Of a DNA stretch of 64,000 nt, positions 12,009-23,946 are shown piece by piece (the stretch's first letter is position 1; every line of letters starts with the position of its first letter). Source of the stretch: Sycobia sp. Sy_11. Its lineage: Eukaryota > Arthropoda > Insecta > Hymenoptera > Epichrysomallidae. The notes beneath the pieces are model-generated. The model ran no database searches and was not told where the DNA came from. It saw only the letters and a program-made list of their open reading frames with translations. The position numbers were made by a program, and so were the translations under genes. The DNA lies in the NCBI GenBank assembly GCA_018907035.1, contig JACCIC010000035.1:682001-746000 (forward strand). The letters are read 5' to 3'.

Positions 12009-12367
12009 TAGCCTGTCTTTGCGCGCGGGAGCTCGCCCGCGTACGTAGGAGCTAGTGCGTGATATTTGCGCTCTGGTGGAGGCATCTCCTCTTTTCCGCG
12101 CGTACACATACAGCGTATCAACCCTTCCCCGGTAGCCACACCCCCTCGCGCAGCTCCCTCAAAGGCACGAAGAGCGAGAAAGAGAACGGAGAGGGCGAGG
12201 GGGAGAGAAAAAGGAACACAGAGAATAACCCGCGAGCAGCGCGAACTGCCTTTTATTCATCTCCTACTTTCTCTCTTTGTCTCCCTTACGAGAAGCACGA
12301 TTTTGAATAATAGAAATATTCTCGTTCTGGATTGATGAATGTTTAAGGACATTTTTAGTTTTTCCCA

Positions 12368-12404
12368 CTATATATATGTGTATATATATATGTGTGTATA
12401 TATA
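12368..12404. repeat. (TA/TG)n microsatellite
   Basis: TATATATATG-type imperfect alternating tract. Confidence 0.9.
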
Positions 12405-12728
12405 GATCCTTACGCGGACTTTGGAAAGACTCATCCGTCTTTTCGTATTTTTAATTTTATAAAATTAATGCCAAGCACGCAAGTCGGCTCTCCGCGCGCC
12501 TTCCGCTAAAGCCCGCGTCCGGGCGCGGAGGGGGCGGGTCCTCGTAATCGAGTATTCTGATTTATATGAGACGAGTTGTAAAATGCGGCTAATTCGGAGC
12601 TCGAGCTCGCCCGGGCGCGGGTGGCGTCGGCGAGAGCGGTCGGTCATTCTTCGGATTGGGCGCGGAGAAGAAGAGCGAGAGCCGTTGGAGAGGGCGGCAG
12701 GAGGACGCGGGGATTCGCAGGAGAGGCG

Positions 12729-12732
<4 letters not shown>

Positions 12733-12771
<39 letters not shown>
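12733..12771. repeat. (GA)n microsatellite
   Basis: Nineteen uninterrupted GA units. Confidence 0.97.
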
Positions 12772-12773
<2 letters not shown>

Positions 12774-13130
12774 GAGGCGAGCACCCCTGGCCTCGCGACT
12801 TGCCGAAGCATCCCCCGAAAAGAGCTTCCAGCCCGGGAGAGCTTCCATTACTAATCCATGCAAAAACCGGAATATCTTTATCCCTCCGTGTGCCGGGGAC
12901 GTATTTCCGGAATAAATTCTCGCGCGCTCGCCACGCGAAAGCTCGCCGAGTCTTTCGCTGACGCCGACCACCCGCGCCGCCGGGAGCCCCGGGCCTCGTG
13001 CGCGCTGCTCTCTTTCGACGCGTCGCGATAAGAGCCGCCCAGAGGAGAGCGAAATATTTCGAGTTCCGTGAGGGGGGGGGGCGGGGAGGGGACTCGGGGG
13101 ATTCTTCTCGCGCTGGCGAGCAATGTTTCG

Positions 13131-13620
13131 GATTACTTTCTCAACTGTAATTCAAAAATTCGTCTTCTCGATTCACCCAATCTCAGGATGGATGTTGAAT
13201 CATCGAATAGTTATCGACTCGGAGACGAATGTACTAATCGAATTTATCAAAATTGAAGAAAAAGCTCATTTACTCCAAGATGTTTATTGTAATTTTTGGG
13301 ACGTATTAATACTAAGGCACGTCGACTGAAAAAAATTATCCAAGTTATTGTTTTTGATTTTTATTCACTATTACATCAAAATTGCCGAAGTTTCCATAAG
13401 TCGATTGCGCCGTGCAAAATATTCGTTTGCAATCATTTTTGCCAATTCAATTATAATTTACTTTGATATTTTCAAATGAATTTTTTCGGGGATAAAGAAG
13501 ATTGAAGATTTAAATGGATTATTTGGCGAGTATCGAAGAGGAGGTGCATTAAATCCTCTATAAAGGGAATCTCGGATTGTTAATAATCCGTAATTTATTC
13601 CTGGGAACGGAATTCGACGA
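13131..13620. other. AT-rich non-coding patch
   Basis: Moderately AT-rich. The overlapping plus-strand frames at 13068-13256 and 13123-13329 show no recognisable domain. Confidence 0.55.
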
Positions 13621-13910
13621 AAAATTGGACAAAGTATAAAATTATGCGCTGACGCGCTAAGTCAGCCGAAACGAGAGGCGTTTGGGGCGGGGAGCGGGCG
13701 CAAAAGGAGAAGCGGAAGCCGCCCGGCTGCCGGGGCGCGAGAGACGAGGTGCAAGGCGCGAGGAGGTAGAGGGGCAGGGGGGGGGCGGTGGAGGGCAGGG
13801 CGGGAGGGGCGGCGGCATTGGAATACGAGACGAAGTGCGGAATACGAATATGAGAATTAAAGCTGCCGAAGGAATTAAAGCGTATAAGTGTGGCCGAGAG
13901 AGCCCGGCAT

Positions 13911-13952
13911 TCGTCCGTCCGCCCGTCCGTCCGACCGTCCGCCCGTACGTCC
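13911..13952. repeat. (CCGT/CCGC)n tetranucleotide array
   Basis: About ten imperfect tetramers of CCGT, CCGC and CCGA. In translation it gives Arg-Pro-Ser repeats. Confidence 0.85.
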
Positions 13953-14333
13953 AGCCGCGCCGTATACTCTGGATATAAGCGCGCGGGCTTGGGCGTATCG
14001 GGGATCGGATCTGCCGGCGCTCTCGCGCTCCTCCTCTCTGTCCTACGCTCCCGGGTTCTCGCGAAAGTCGCGCCCTCACATTCTCGCCCCCTCTCCGCCA
14101 CCCTGCCTCCCTCTCGTGCCTCCCCCCTCCCCCCCGCCCAACCCGCCGAGAGGGAAATGTGGAGTCCGGCGGCGCGGCGGCTTTTCATATTTCATTAAGG
14201 TGCTGCGGCTGCGACCATTTTGCATCCTGCCCGCTCTGCCGCCCTCGCCGCCTCTCACCCTCTTTCTTTCGCTCTCGCTCTCCATCTCTCTTCGGCTCGG
14301 CCGAACGAACCCCTTTGGCTCGGGCTCGGGGGT

Positions 14334-14366
14334 GGCGGCGGCGGCGGCGGCGGCAGCGTCGGCGGC
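14334..14366. repeat. (GGC)n trinucleotide repeat
   Basis: Seven or eight GGC triplets, then interrupted GGCAGCGTCGGCGGC. Confidence 0.88.
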
Positions 14367-14570
14367 AATTCCTTCGCTCTCTCTTTTTCCCTACTTCATT
14401 CGCTTTCAAAAAGACGGCCGATAAAAACTTTATATGCACGCGCGAGCCGGCCTTTTTATTTTGGATGTCCGCGCGCGAGTAAGAGCCGCGGAAATTATTC
14501 ATTATTTCCCTCATCGCCATGTACTGGACTCGTCCCTCGCTCGCCTCCCTCCTCAACTTCCATTCCGGCC

Positions 14571-16340
14571 TTTTTATTAACGATCTCGAATATTATATAC
14601 GAGATATGTATTTTAATTAACATCTATGGCCTTTTTTTTAACCTCTTCTTCTTCTCTCTTAAGTTATAGGTTTATAGATATGTTCGCTCGCTCTACATCA
14701 TATATCCTCTATAATTTACTTTTTCGATTTATACCAACGTACGAATTCATTGAGCTAATTCAATTCTATAATAAATTTATGATACAATCTTAATTGATCG
14801 ATCTTTCTGCCAAATATAATATTAAACTAATATCACTTAGAATTGTTTAGATAAGAAAATCTTTATATAATATGTTTAATAGTCGAGACTCCTTTTCTCA
14901 TTGTCACCCTGTGATTTGGGTTTAATAATTAAGTAAAATATACAATTCAGCCAGAAAATTATATTTATTCGCTCGTCAAAAATTTAGAGGAAAAAATCTC
15001 AAAAGGCATAAAAAACCTATTAAAAACGTCCATATTTTGTTTCGCAAATGAATCGCTCGCATTTGCACAATTTCGCACGGGTGCATCATTAATACTAAAA
15101 TTTTAACGACAGCGCTGCGATTATGATTTTACTAAATTTAATTCGAAATATCATGGAACTGGCTATCGAGCCGCACATCAGCCAAATCGCACGGCAATAA
15201 ACGGCCTGCGATTAATAAAAATAATCACTAAACTAGTGTTAAAATCATAGCGACACGCAAAATGCTTCGTTCCACAAATGGATGCTTCTGTAAAGAATTA
15301 ATGCAAATACACGCCGCAAATGTTTCAGGCACAACAACGAGCTAAAGCAAAGAATCGCCCTTAGAACGACCGAACGAAATGAATTGAACCGCACTAGATG
15401 ACTAATCGATCAATAATGACTATATTTTTGGTCTATGCGCCGTCTCGTTGTGCCGCGCATCATATTGTGCTTTAACATAACAAATATTTCGTCGAGATAC
15501 AGATTAAAAACTCTCTTTGCGACGTGATATGTATGGTATTTTAAGTACGAATTAAATATCTTGATTTAATTACTTGAATACTGTCAATTAGAATGCCAAG
15601 TCTACCTTTTGTATTTTCCATAGAAATTAGAAAAATATGTAACTGAAAAGTAATAATATGTGAGTTTTTGAAAGAAGTTGTGAATTGTGAATAGAATCCA
15701 GTGTTAAAATATAAATGAAAAATTGAATGTATCGCAATCAATAGAATGCGAGCCCGGAGTAAAGTTTTTTTCTTTTAATTATTCTAAATTTTACTTTTTA
15801 TCATTTTTGGTGAAATTTTGAGAGTTACTTGGTATACTTGTGGTGTAATTTTGTTTCAGAAAAGCGTGAAATTACCTTTACAAAATTAAGTTTTAACACT
15901 TTTTTGCAATTTCTGGTCGTTCATGACTTTTCTAACGTTTATTTATAGATTTCTACTTGTTTGACGTTTACATGAAGAACTAAGTCTACACGATTATCTT
16001 GAAATAGTCAAGAGATATCTTAAAAAATAAAAATCTTATATAATATTATCAGTATTTTTTTTCTATATACATAAAATTCGATTCTCAACATGTTCAACAA
16101 AGAATCAATGCTTGATATACAAAGACTGGTATTTATCGGAAGGTTGGGACCGACCTCACAATTCAATGATTTGTGAGGTCGACAATGCAGGAACAAAAAC
16201 AAATATAGAGATAATTAAGCAACTAGACTTTCCAACAGCAAAAATCTACTATGCTACCTAAATCTGCAACGAAATGCGTTCTTATAACCGTTACTAGATT
16301 CAACAATTTTTATTCAAGTAATTTGTGATTATTCTGTATT
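14571..16340. other. AT-rich non-coding patch
   Basis: A 1.8-kb AT-rich patch holding the hairpin at 16151-16181 and a very diverged stretch near 14866-14930 that may be another arm of the MITE-like family. No gene could be supported. Confidence 0.55.
16151..16181. other. Perfect 11-bp hairpin with 9-base loop
   Basis: CGACCTCACAA at 16151-16161 and its exact reverse complement at 16171-16181, separated by nine bases. Too short for a standard microRNA precursor. Pairing ends at a C/A mismatch on the outside. Confidence 0.8.
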
Positions 16341-16766
16341 TTCCAACGGTCGACAGATCGCTATTCCCATCGGTTCAGACGCGCTTGGAATAAGTTGCCC
16401 TGACAATTTTTTTCTTTCGAGACAGTATCGAATCACAAAACTACTCTGGACGGACAAAAAATTCCAGCTCAAGAACTCATTGGAATGCATTGCGATTCGA
16501 GGAGATTTTCGCCTCGCGCCATCCCCATATCGAGTTCCCGTACAGCAGTTGTGCACCGAGTGACGCGGACAGCGGCACAGAGGAGGTCAGTCCGGAGCAC
16601 GCGGCGTACGTGGGTTTAGCCGCGCTATCCTCGACCGCTCGCTCGCGCGTCGAAACGGTTCGCTTCTGTAACGGCCGCGTCTCTATTATCAATCACTTTC
16701 GCCCCGACGCTCGGCCGCGCGTCTCCGGCGCCGCAGCCCGGCTGCAACGAGGCCACAAAACCGATG

Positions 16767-16769
<3 letters not shown>

Positions 16770-16844
<75 letters not shown>
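16770..16844. repeat. Compound (TC)n(TA)n microsatellite
   Basis: About twenty TC units (16770-16809) pass without interruption into about eighteen TA units (16809-16844). Confidence 0.97.
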
Positions 16845-16846
<2 letters not shown>

Positions 16847-17795
16847 CGACCTATAATTCATCCCCGTTAATTATGATCCTGCGGTTCGGCTCCGTACGAG
16901 CGACGTATGCGCCCGGGCGCGCGCGCGAAATCGCCTGCGGCCGCTCGGCCCAGATTACGCCTCGTCCCCCGTAACGTCGAGCACTCGCGACGCGCCAGCA
17001 GCGCGGAAGGACTCGAAGCTCGAACTACCTTTGTGCACAACTCTCGTTTGGCGCCTCGTCACTTTTTCGCAGCCGCCGCGGCCATTGTGCGCGCGAGCGG
17101 CCTCGGCGCGAGGACCGTTCGCGTACCAGCCATTATTTAAAGCGGCTCGCGCTCGCGCTAGCGCATCGAGGCGCGGGCGCGCGGCTTGCGCTTTTCGAAA
17201 ATGTAAAAAGGGGGACCGCGACGAGGACAAAATGGCGCCAGCGGCAAGGAGGAAAACGAGGGAAATAATGACGACGCGAACGCGTGCCCCCTCGCGCTAA
17301 ATCGCCCGGCAGCTCTCGCGACGATGCTCCGGATGTGCGCGTCATCGACGGAAGTAACGCCCTCTCCTTTCCTCGCACGCCATGTGCGTGGCGCGCTAAA
17401 CGCGAAGCTACGGGGACGTGTCTTTCTTCTTCTCTGTTTTACTTCGCGCTCGGCTACAACGGAGCGACGCTCGTCGCGCGTCCTGTCGCTCCGCTCTGAG
17501 CCCCCGCTCCTCCTCCCTTCCTGTTTCCTCTTGCGCTTCTGTGCCAGGCCTTCTTTTTTGCTTCGCTTTCGCATTTTGGAAACGACACCGGTACGCGCAT
17601 GAGAATAATAATGGGTTAGCGTCGCGCTGCGTCGACCCGACGAGCCTGTCGCGAGTTACTTTTCCAGATTTTTCAGCGCCAATACGCGCGCGAGGCAGGC
17701 CTTCATTTCCATTTTTTCCGCACTAGCGGCGCATCGTCGCTGTCTGCAGGAACAGCGAGACTCATATCATTAAAAATAGAGATATTGACAAAGGC

Positions 17796-17798
<3 letters not shown>

Positions 17799-17846
<48 letters not shown>
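17799..17846. repeat. (TA)n microsatellite
   Basis: About twenty-three uninterrupted AT units. Confidence 0.97.
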
Positions 17847-17847
<1 letters not shown>

Positions 17848-18114
17848 CAAGAGAAGCGGAAAGGAGTGGAAAAGCCTTCGGGGCGTTTCACTGATCAATG
17901 GGAATATTGAACAATTGTCTCTGGCCACGGCTAAAACGAGCGGCCAAGACAATCAGCCCTCTGCGAACAATGCGTAGCTTAATGACGTAGCGCACGCCGT
18001 ATTCGTCGCGCACCCCCACCCCTCCTGCCTTTGCTCGCTCCCCGTCTCTATTTTAACACCCTTTCTTTATTTGCCATTGCGCGAGGGCTCCGTTACATCT
18101 CGGATAATAACTTG

Positions 18115-18845
18115 TAATTAAAAAAAATTTTCGACGATATTTCTGTATATACACATATAAGTATACAACTACATAGTCATATACACACATCTATATACTG
18201 TTACGCTTATATTCTTTGCCGATGGTATTGTTTTGTTACACAGGGCAAGATGATATTAAACTGATTTCTTTCTTTCTTGAAATCAATAATTATTAAATTT
18301 AATGTTTAAATACTGCCTTACAAAATATAAAAAAGTAAATTAATAAATATTTTTATCGGCTTTATAGACTTTTTATAAAGTAATATAATTATAGGTTACC
18401 AGACAGACTGATTGATCAGACAGACCTTTATTGATAATTAAGCACGTAAAATCTAAAATAGAGAGTATCAAATAAGAATGTAATCGGATAAAATTATTTA
18501 TTAGTTTCTTTTGTATCAATTAAGGCAAGTCGTATTATAACTTTCAAATTTGAAATACTATTGTTTTCTTTACTCTAAGAATATAACAGTACAGACGAGA
18601 ATTGACAAATATGAAATTAAGTTCATATATTAATAATTAGATGCAAGGCAATAAATCAAATTAAAGCTATTATTGTATTATTTTAATTGCTTCGGAACAA
18701 TGATATAAGATCAGCATTGTTACTAGATTAAAATAATATTATAGCATTTTTAAATGTTTATTATTAGTCCATCTGTTTTTGTTCGATTTTTAAATTGTTC
18801 ATCAATAATTTTTATCATCGCGAATTAATTATGATTCGTTAATGG
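18115..18845. other. AT-rich non-coding patch
   Basis: AT-rich DNA carrying one diverged transposon arm (18335-18462). Nothing else recognised. Confidence 0.6.
18335..18462 (+). mobile_element. Solo arm of MITE-like inverted-repeat element
   Basis: Follows the arm consensus of the 63-kb element: TAAATTAATAAATATTTTTAT, a GACTTTTTATA block, AGTAATATAATTATA, CAGACAGACTG, CAGACC, then TTATTGATAAT and AAAATCTAAAATA. Compared with the 63-kb copy the CACCCCCGAAGAATCTG block is decayed. No opposite arm is visible. Confidence 0.6.
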
Positions 18846-18959
18846 AATTATTAAAAGTTAAAGAGAACGATCGAAGAAAAATAACATCGTGTAAAAAGTC
18901 TGCGGCTTGGAACGGGAGCTCGCACCCCCGCAGTGTTTTGGTATTATATATATGTGTAC

Positions 18960-18976
18960 GATATATATATATATAT
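18960..18976. repeat. Short (TA)n tract
   Basis: Eight AT units, with a second short TATATAT run just upstream. Confidence 0.85.
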
Positions 18977-19039
18977 GCTCAAACATCCTCTGTCTCGGCG
19001 GCTCCTCGCGTTGTACGGCTGTGGCATTGGCCATGCGCG

Positions 19040-19085
19040 CTTCTCTCTTTCTCTCTCCCCTCCCTCTCTCTCTCCATCTCTCTCG
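19040..19085. repeat. Imperfect (TC)n tract
   Basis: Pyrimidine-only run with CTCTCT units broken by CCCC and CCA. Confidence 0.85.
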
Positions 19086-20489
19086 TTCGCTTGCTGTTTT
19101 AGGGATCAATAATTTATGTAAATGTGTACGCGGCGAGGGCGCTACCGTGTGGCGCTGAGTTACTGTCGGCCGAGGAGAAGGGAGAGAAAACGAGGGAGAG
19201 GGTGGGGTGGGGTGCCGTTGGGGCGCTGCATCGAGAAAGAGAGCGGGAAGAGAAAGGAGAGGAGAGAAGATCGCGGCGTTGGCGGCGGCTACGGCGGCGT
19301 CGGTGGCGACGGGGACACGAAGGGGTCTGACGTCCAACCCTTTCATCGATTGTTGTCCTCCACGCGCGCCTACTCCCTTTTATATCCGTTCGGTGGCGGC
19401 GGGCGCCCAAGACCCCTGCCTTCTTTCCAGTCCGTTTCGCCGCCTCTCGAAAAGGCCGCCGGCTAATGCTCGATAATATAACCCTTCTCGCTCGCCCCCC
19501 TCCCTCCCCCTCCTCCACCCGCCCGCCGAGCTTGCTCGCGTCGTCTCGAGAACGACATCGACGTCGTGAGCTGCGAACGCTCGTTCCTCTCATCGGGCTC
19601 CGATAGCCCTGCTCGCGCGTTTTCGCGCGCCTCGTCCCGCTTTTTCATCAGCCCGCCCTCGCGCGCCCGATTATCCCATTTTCCAGGGGTCAGTTTGCAG
19701 GGGATGCTTACGGCTCCGAGATACGAGGCTCATTCTCAGTCCTCGGTCTCCGACCCTGCTGCTCCTCCTTGCTTTTTGCCGTTCTTCCGACGGTCCCCTC
19801 GCCGCTGGGGCGGGCCACTGATACGCGAGAGTTATTATTTTAATTTGTCCGGCGTTACGGCCCGGGTGGCGCGTGCGGGGCCACGGCGAGGGCCGGGGCG
19901 GGGGGGATGGCAGCGGCGACGGTGGTGGCGGTGGTTCAAAAAGTAGAAAGAACGGGGAGGCGCGGGGGATGCGAGGAGGAGCGTCGCTTTCCCATATTGT
20001 CTCTCTACTTAGTTTTCTTTTTTGCACCAAGGAAAACTCGAGTCTCGCGCGCGCGCCGTACCGGCCGGCAAGAGATATTAAATGCATTAGTCCTGAGCCT
20101 TTTTAAGCGCGGCCGCTGCTATACGGTTTGAATATTTAGCAAATAAAAATAAGCCCGCCGAGGCTGTTTCTTCCTTTTTCGTTGCGGGGAAACTAGCGTG
20201 ATTAAGATTCCCTCGTTATTCCTTCGCGTTTTTTGCATTAAAATTCTGACCCCCGCCGGCTGACAAATAATTCGGGGGAAAAAAGCGCGGGCATGGGGGG
20301 CGGGTGGCTGGACGGTCGGGCGGAGAAAAGCGTTTCTCACGATCAGGCTAATGCGGACGAAACATCGAAATTAGGTGGCTCGTCAGCTACGTCGCGCTTC
20401 CGTAGATTTATGGCCAGTATATTTCGCATGCGGTGCGACGCGCTGGTATAGTAGGTGTAGAATATATGCTGGCATGTATACAGGGAGAG

Positions 20490-20495
<6 letters not shown>

Positions 20496-20530
<35 letters not shown>
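20496..20530. repeat. (GA)n microsatellite
   Basis: About seventeen GA units. Confidence 0.96.
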
Positions 20531-20531
<1 letters not shown>

Positions 20532-21340
20532 GGGGGAAGTGGGGTGGGGGAGAGCGAAGTAGAAATCGAAGTGCGTTTCCCGCTGTTGCTCACGACCCTC
20601 CCTCGGTGTGTCTTCCGCCCTCGGATTCGCAAGGCAACCGTCATCCCTTCGCACCCCCCCCCTCCCCCGAGCCTTTGATCCCCCCAATAATCAATATATT
20701 CTAACATAACTCTAATGGCTACCCCCATTTGAATATACAGCCGGCGGAGCGGCGGCAGCTCCGCAACAATACCAATCATCCGAAATATTCTCCGGGCTTT
20801 CCCATTGACGTCTCGCCCCGTCCCCTTCGATACGTCCTCGTCCTTTGCGCGTTTCGCGCCGGCGCGCCGCGCGACCCTCAAGCCGCGAGAGTGGTATTAA
20901 AACTTTTGAGGACAGGCCGTAGCTCGGCGGGTGGCGGGGGGCCCGAGATAAAACTCGCGCAACCGATGTCCGGCCGGTGCCGTTCTCTCGGCCTCCCCCC
21001 TCCGCGACCCTTCTCCACGCTCTTCGCCCGTCTCCGTCTCTGTCCGCTTCTCTTTTAGCCCCCGAGGCCACGATGAAAAGGACTCGGGGTAGATTTGTCA
21101 TCGAGGCTCGCCGCGGTTATCGCCCTATCGCTGCGCCGCTTCGGCGGGTGGAGCGCGTCCGTGTCGAGCGACTAGCTGACAAAACGCTTTGCCTTTGAGG
21201 GAAGGAAATAAAACGTCAAAACGCCCGTGCTTCCCTTTGCATAATGCGAGCGGGATAGCCGCGGCGCGCTTTTTCCCGTGAATTTGCTCGCGTAAAGGCT
21301 CCTATATTGCTTATCGTGCCCACCGTGCCATTCAAATTAG

Positions 21341-22080
21341 TGCATTATTTTTTCTTTTTCCTTTTCTTTCTACCCTCCCACTACCTCCATCTCTTCCTCG
21401 TTTTTTTTTGGGGGAACGGAAAGTATTGAAAAAATTGTTTGACTCCCTGCCACATATGATTATTAGATTTCATCTTACAACGCTTTCATTATTAGTAATT
21501 TTTATTAAATAAAAATATTTTATCAGGAATATACTAGACATTTTGAAAAAAAAAATAGAATTTGTATAATCACTTGTTCAATACAGTGATGCAAATTTGA
21601 GTAAAATTTCTTAAAATACCTATATATTTTATTTGTTACCGTATTTCCATATATTAAATAAAAACAATTCTGTCACCGTTACTTGTTAGCTTAATAAGAT
21701 GACAGTTTCTTAATTAACGAACAGAAAAGTAATTGTACATATTAATATATTATTCATGGTTAAGTATATTTATTAATATTGTAAAAGACTTTACTAAGTA
21801 AAGAAACAACATTAATTAGATGGTGGATAAAATAAAGATTATAACGGATATAATTAATCACATTTGCGTTTGTTGGTTTTCCTTTTTTGCTTCTTTAGTT
21901 TTAATATACGATGCAGAATAGTCGGAGAATCGAAGGGTCGCTTGGAGATTGCTGGGTTAATAAATCAATTCGCCCGCAAAGTAGTAGACTGCTTATAAGT
22001 AAGGGAACGTGTTCGGCTCCTGCACGTCGGTTGGTTTTTGGTTTCAAGTGCACTCGATCTGAAAATAAGGATTTACATAT
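21341..22080. other. AT-rich non-coding patch
   Basis: AT-rich DNA, starting with a pyrimidine-rich stretch near 21350-21400. No element recognised. Confidence 0.6.
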
Positions 22081-22650
22081 TCATGCAAAGGATCGCGCGC
22101 TCTCTCTCTCTCTCCCACTCTCTCTTACTCTCCCTCCCTTGCTCCATCTCTCTTACCGCAAAATCTGTGGAGAGCAGACGTGCTCCTATATCGGAGAGCA
22201 CAGGGATAGTTCGTAATGGGATTCCTGAAATCCCAGTGGATGGAACTCTTACGTGGGCGATGCGCTACATCGATTTGTTTCCTATATCGGACGTGAAGAT
22301 GCGCGCGTGTGTTGTGAGTACTATTTACTGCTCTTGTGCGATTGGTCGAAGTCGAATAGTAGTTTATTTTTGCTAACTAACATTTTATATTTGCGATCCA
22401 TTAGTTATACCAAAAATTATCAGCTTTTTTTTCAATTAAAGCTAGATCGTAAATATAATCTACATCTAATAAAATACGTAAGCAGAAAACACGAAGAAAT
22501 TGAGCTTGCTTAACTTTAAATAACTGGACGAATAAATTCAAGGAGACAAGAATTTTAGAGTTCCTTCTTAGAAAGGAGCAAAGATAATAAAAAAAGAGAA
22601 AATAAAATGATATATTAAGCGAAATTTGTCGATCAACTCCCTGGTTTTAT
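22081..22650. other. Short (TC)-bearing interval and AT-rich flank
   Basis: A roughly 250-base interval of intermediate GC with an imperfect (TC)n tract (22100-22139), then AT-rich sequence from about 22350. The frames at 21911-22513 are not recognisable. Confidence 0.5.
22100..22139. repeat. Imperfect (TC)n tract
   Basis: CTCTCTCTCTCT followed by CCACTCTCTCTTACTC. Confidence 0.88.
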
Positions 22651-23161
22651 AAGATCACCGGCGGGGGAGGCGACGCCGCCTCACTTAGGATTCGATCCGT
22701 GAAGAAAGTCCGACCAAGCGGATAAGTACGGGCGGCGCAGCCTCTTCCGTGTTTTCCCGCGGCGACGCGGGCAAAGAAAAAGCCGCCCAGAGAGCGAGAG
22801 AGATATGACGAATCGCTACTCGGGTACGGGCTGAGAGTCGACGGCAACGGCAAGCGGCGGTAAGCGGGCGTAAGCGCGGAGGGGTTGGGGCCGGAGGGTG
22901 GGAGGGGACGGCGGCACTCCGAAGAGAGAAAGCTCCGGGGGAGGGGCTGGAGCTTCTTTCCGCCGTTCATCCCCTGATATATCGACGCGCGCGACGTCGA
23001 GCGATTCCCACGGAGGATACCGCGAGCCAATCTTTCGGAAACCAGCCCCAAATCCAAAGGACGTACGCCCGCCGCCACCGCAGCCGCCCGCCCGCCCGGT
23101 CGGGTGCGATATTTATAGGCAGGATTTAAAGTATAAAGTCGAGAGCGGATAAGGACGGCCG

Positions 23162-23200
23162 CCCCCGTCCACCCCCGTCCACCCCCGTCCACCCCCTTCC
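23162..23200. repeat. 10-bp minisatellite (CCCCCGTCCA)n
   Basis: Nearly four tandem copies of a ten-base unit, the last with one T-for-G change. Confidence 0.9.
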
Positions 23201-23441
23201 CCCTCCGCCTATTTTCCAGGAGAGAGGAAGACAGAGGGCGAGATAGAAGCGATCTCACCGCGGAGCGTCCGCAGCTGGGAAGGGACCGCGAGGTAGAATC
23301 TAAAACCTTAAACCGGGCTAAATACCGTGGATCGCTTCTGTCTCCCGGGAGAAATGTACACGACCCGAAGCATTTTAGGAGCAAGGAGCGGAGATCGTCC
23401 ACCGAACGTTGACGGCCTAGTTGATCGCTTCCCCCTTCCAA

Positions 23442-23467
23442 TCTCTCTCTCTCTCTCTCTCTCTCTC
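23442..23467. repeat. (TC)n microsatellite
   Basis: Thirteen TC units. Confidence 0.96.
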
Positions 23468-23654
23468 AAACCCCCCTCTAACTCCCTCTCCACAGCTCTA
23501 ATCTGCTCATACGAACGCAGTGCTCTTTGTCAAAGGATTCGTCATATACGTTGTGTATAGCGAATGTCAGTTACCAACGACCGCGTAGTACTGAATTGCA
23601 GCCATCAATTGCTCGATCAGAATTATCATAGACGTGACTTGCGGCGTTCATATG

Positions 23655-23690
23655 AAAAAAAAAAAAACAAAAAAAAGAAACAAAAAACAA
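23655..23690. repeat. A-rich tract
   Basis: A12 C A8 G A3 C A6 C A3 pattern inside a GC-rich patch. Could be an old retroposon tail, but no body or duplication was found. Confidence 0.75.
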
Positions 23691-23912
23691 ACACGCAAGC
23701 CGAACGAAAATCCTGATAAATTGCTCATTTTTTCGGGCCGTAGCCCGAACTATCGGCACTAGCGCCACGTGCCGCCTAATATTTCCCCTGGACTCGAAGC
23801 TATATATTCAAATTTGCCGAGAGCGCTCGGGTAGTGTTACATACGCGCGCGGCTCAATAGCGTCATAAAGAGGGTTAGCGTGTCTCGTAACGAGAGCAGC
23901 AAAACTAAAAGC

Positions 23913-23946
23913 AAAAAAAAAAAAAACAAAAAGAAAAACACAAAAA
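23913..23946. repeat. A-rich tract
   Basis: A14 C A5 G A5 C A C A5 pattern, very similar in style to the tract 258 bases upstream. Confidence 0.75.

Larger units (their letters stand above)
11746..13130. other. GC-rich non-coding patch
   Basis: GC-rich DNA with a pyrimidine-rich (TC)n stretch, a (TA/TG)n tract at 12368-12404 inside a short AT-rich interval, and a (GA)n tract. The 168-codon minus frame at 12465-12971 runs through the (GA)n tract as Ser-Leu repeats and is rejected. Confidence 0.55.
13621..14570. other. GC-rich non-coding patch
   Basis: Very GC- and CpG-rich DNA with frames open in five or six phases at once, which is the signature of composition rather than coding. Contains the CCGT/CCGC tetramer array and a (GGC)n tract. 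Confidence 0.55.
16341..18114. other. GC-rich non-coding patch
   Basis: GC-rich DNA with a compound (TC)n(TA)n tract and a separate (TA)n tract. The frame at 16490-16870 starts with non-repetitive sequence (about 75 residues, including an acidic stretch) before running into the microsatellite. It resembles no family I know and no splice sites make it an exon with confidence. Confidence 0.5.
18846..21340. other. GC-rich non-coding patch
   Basis: A 2.5-kb GC-rich patch with many overlapping frames on both strands, all Arg/Gly/Pro-rich. It holds a short (TA)n, an imperfect (TC)n and a perfect (GA)n tract. No exon or promoter could be supported. Confidence 0.55.

Noticed and set aside
13311..13330. 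TAAGGCACG resembling the start of miR-124
   Set aside because: The match ends after nine bases and no hairpin is present.
16490..16870. Possible exon before the compound microsatellite, with a GAGGTCAGT donor-like word
   Set aside because: No matching acceptor, no known domain, and the frame continues into the repeat. A single donor-like word is expected by chance.
22647..23441. 264-codon minus-strand frame
   Set aside because: Includes a translated 10-bp minisatellite and has compositional residue bias. No family likeness.
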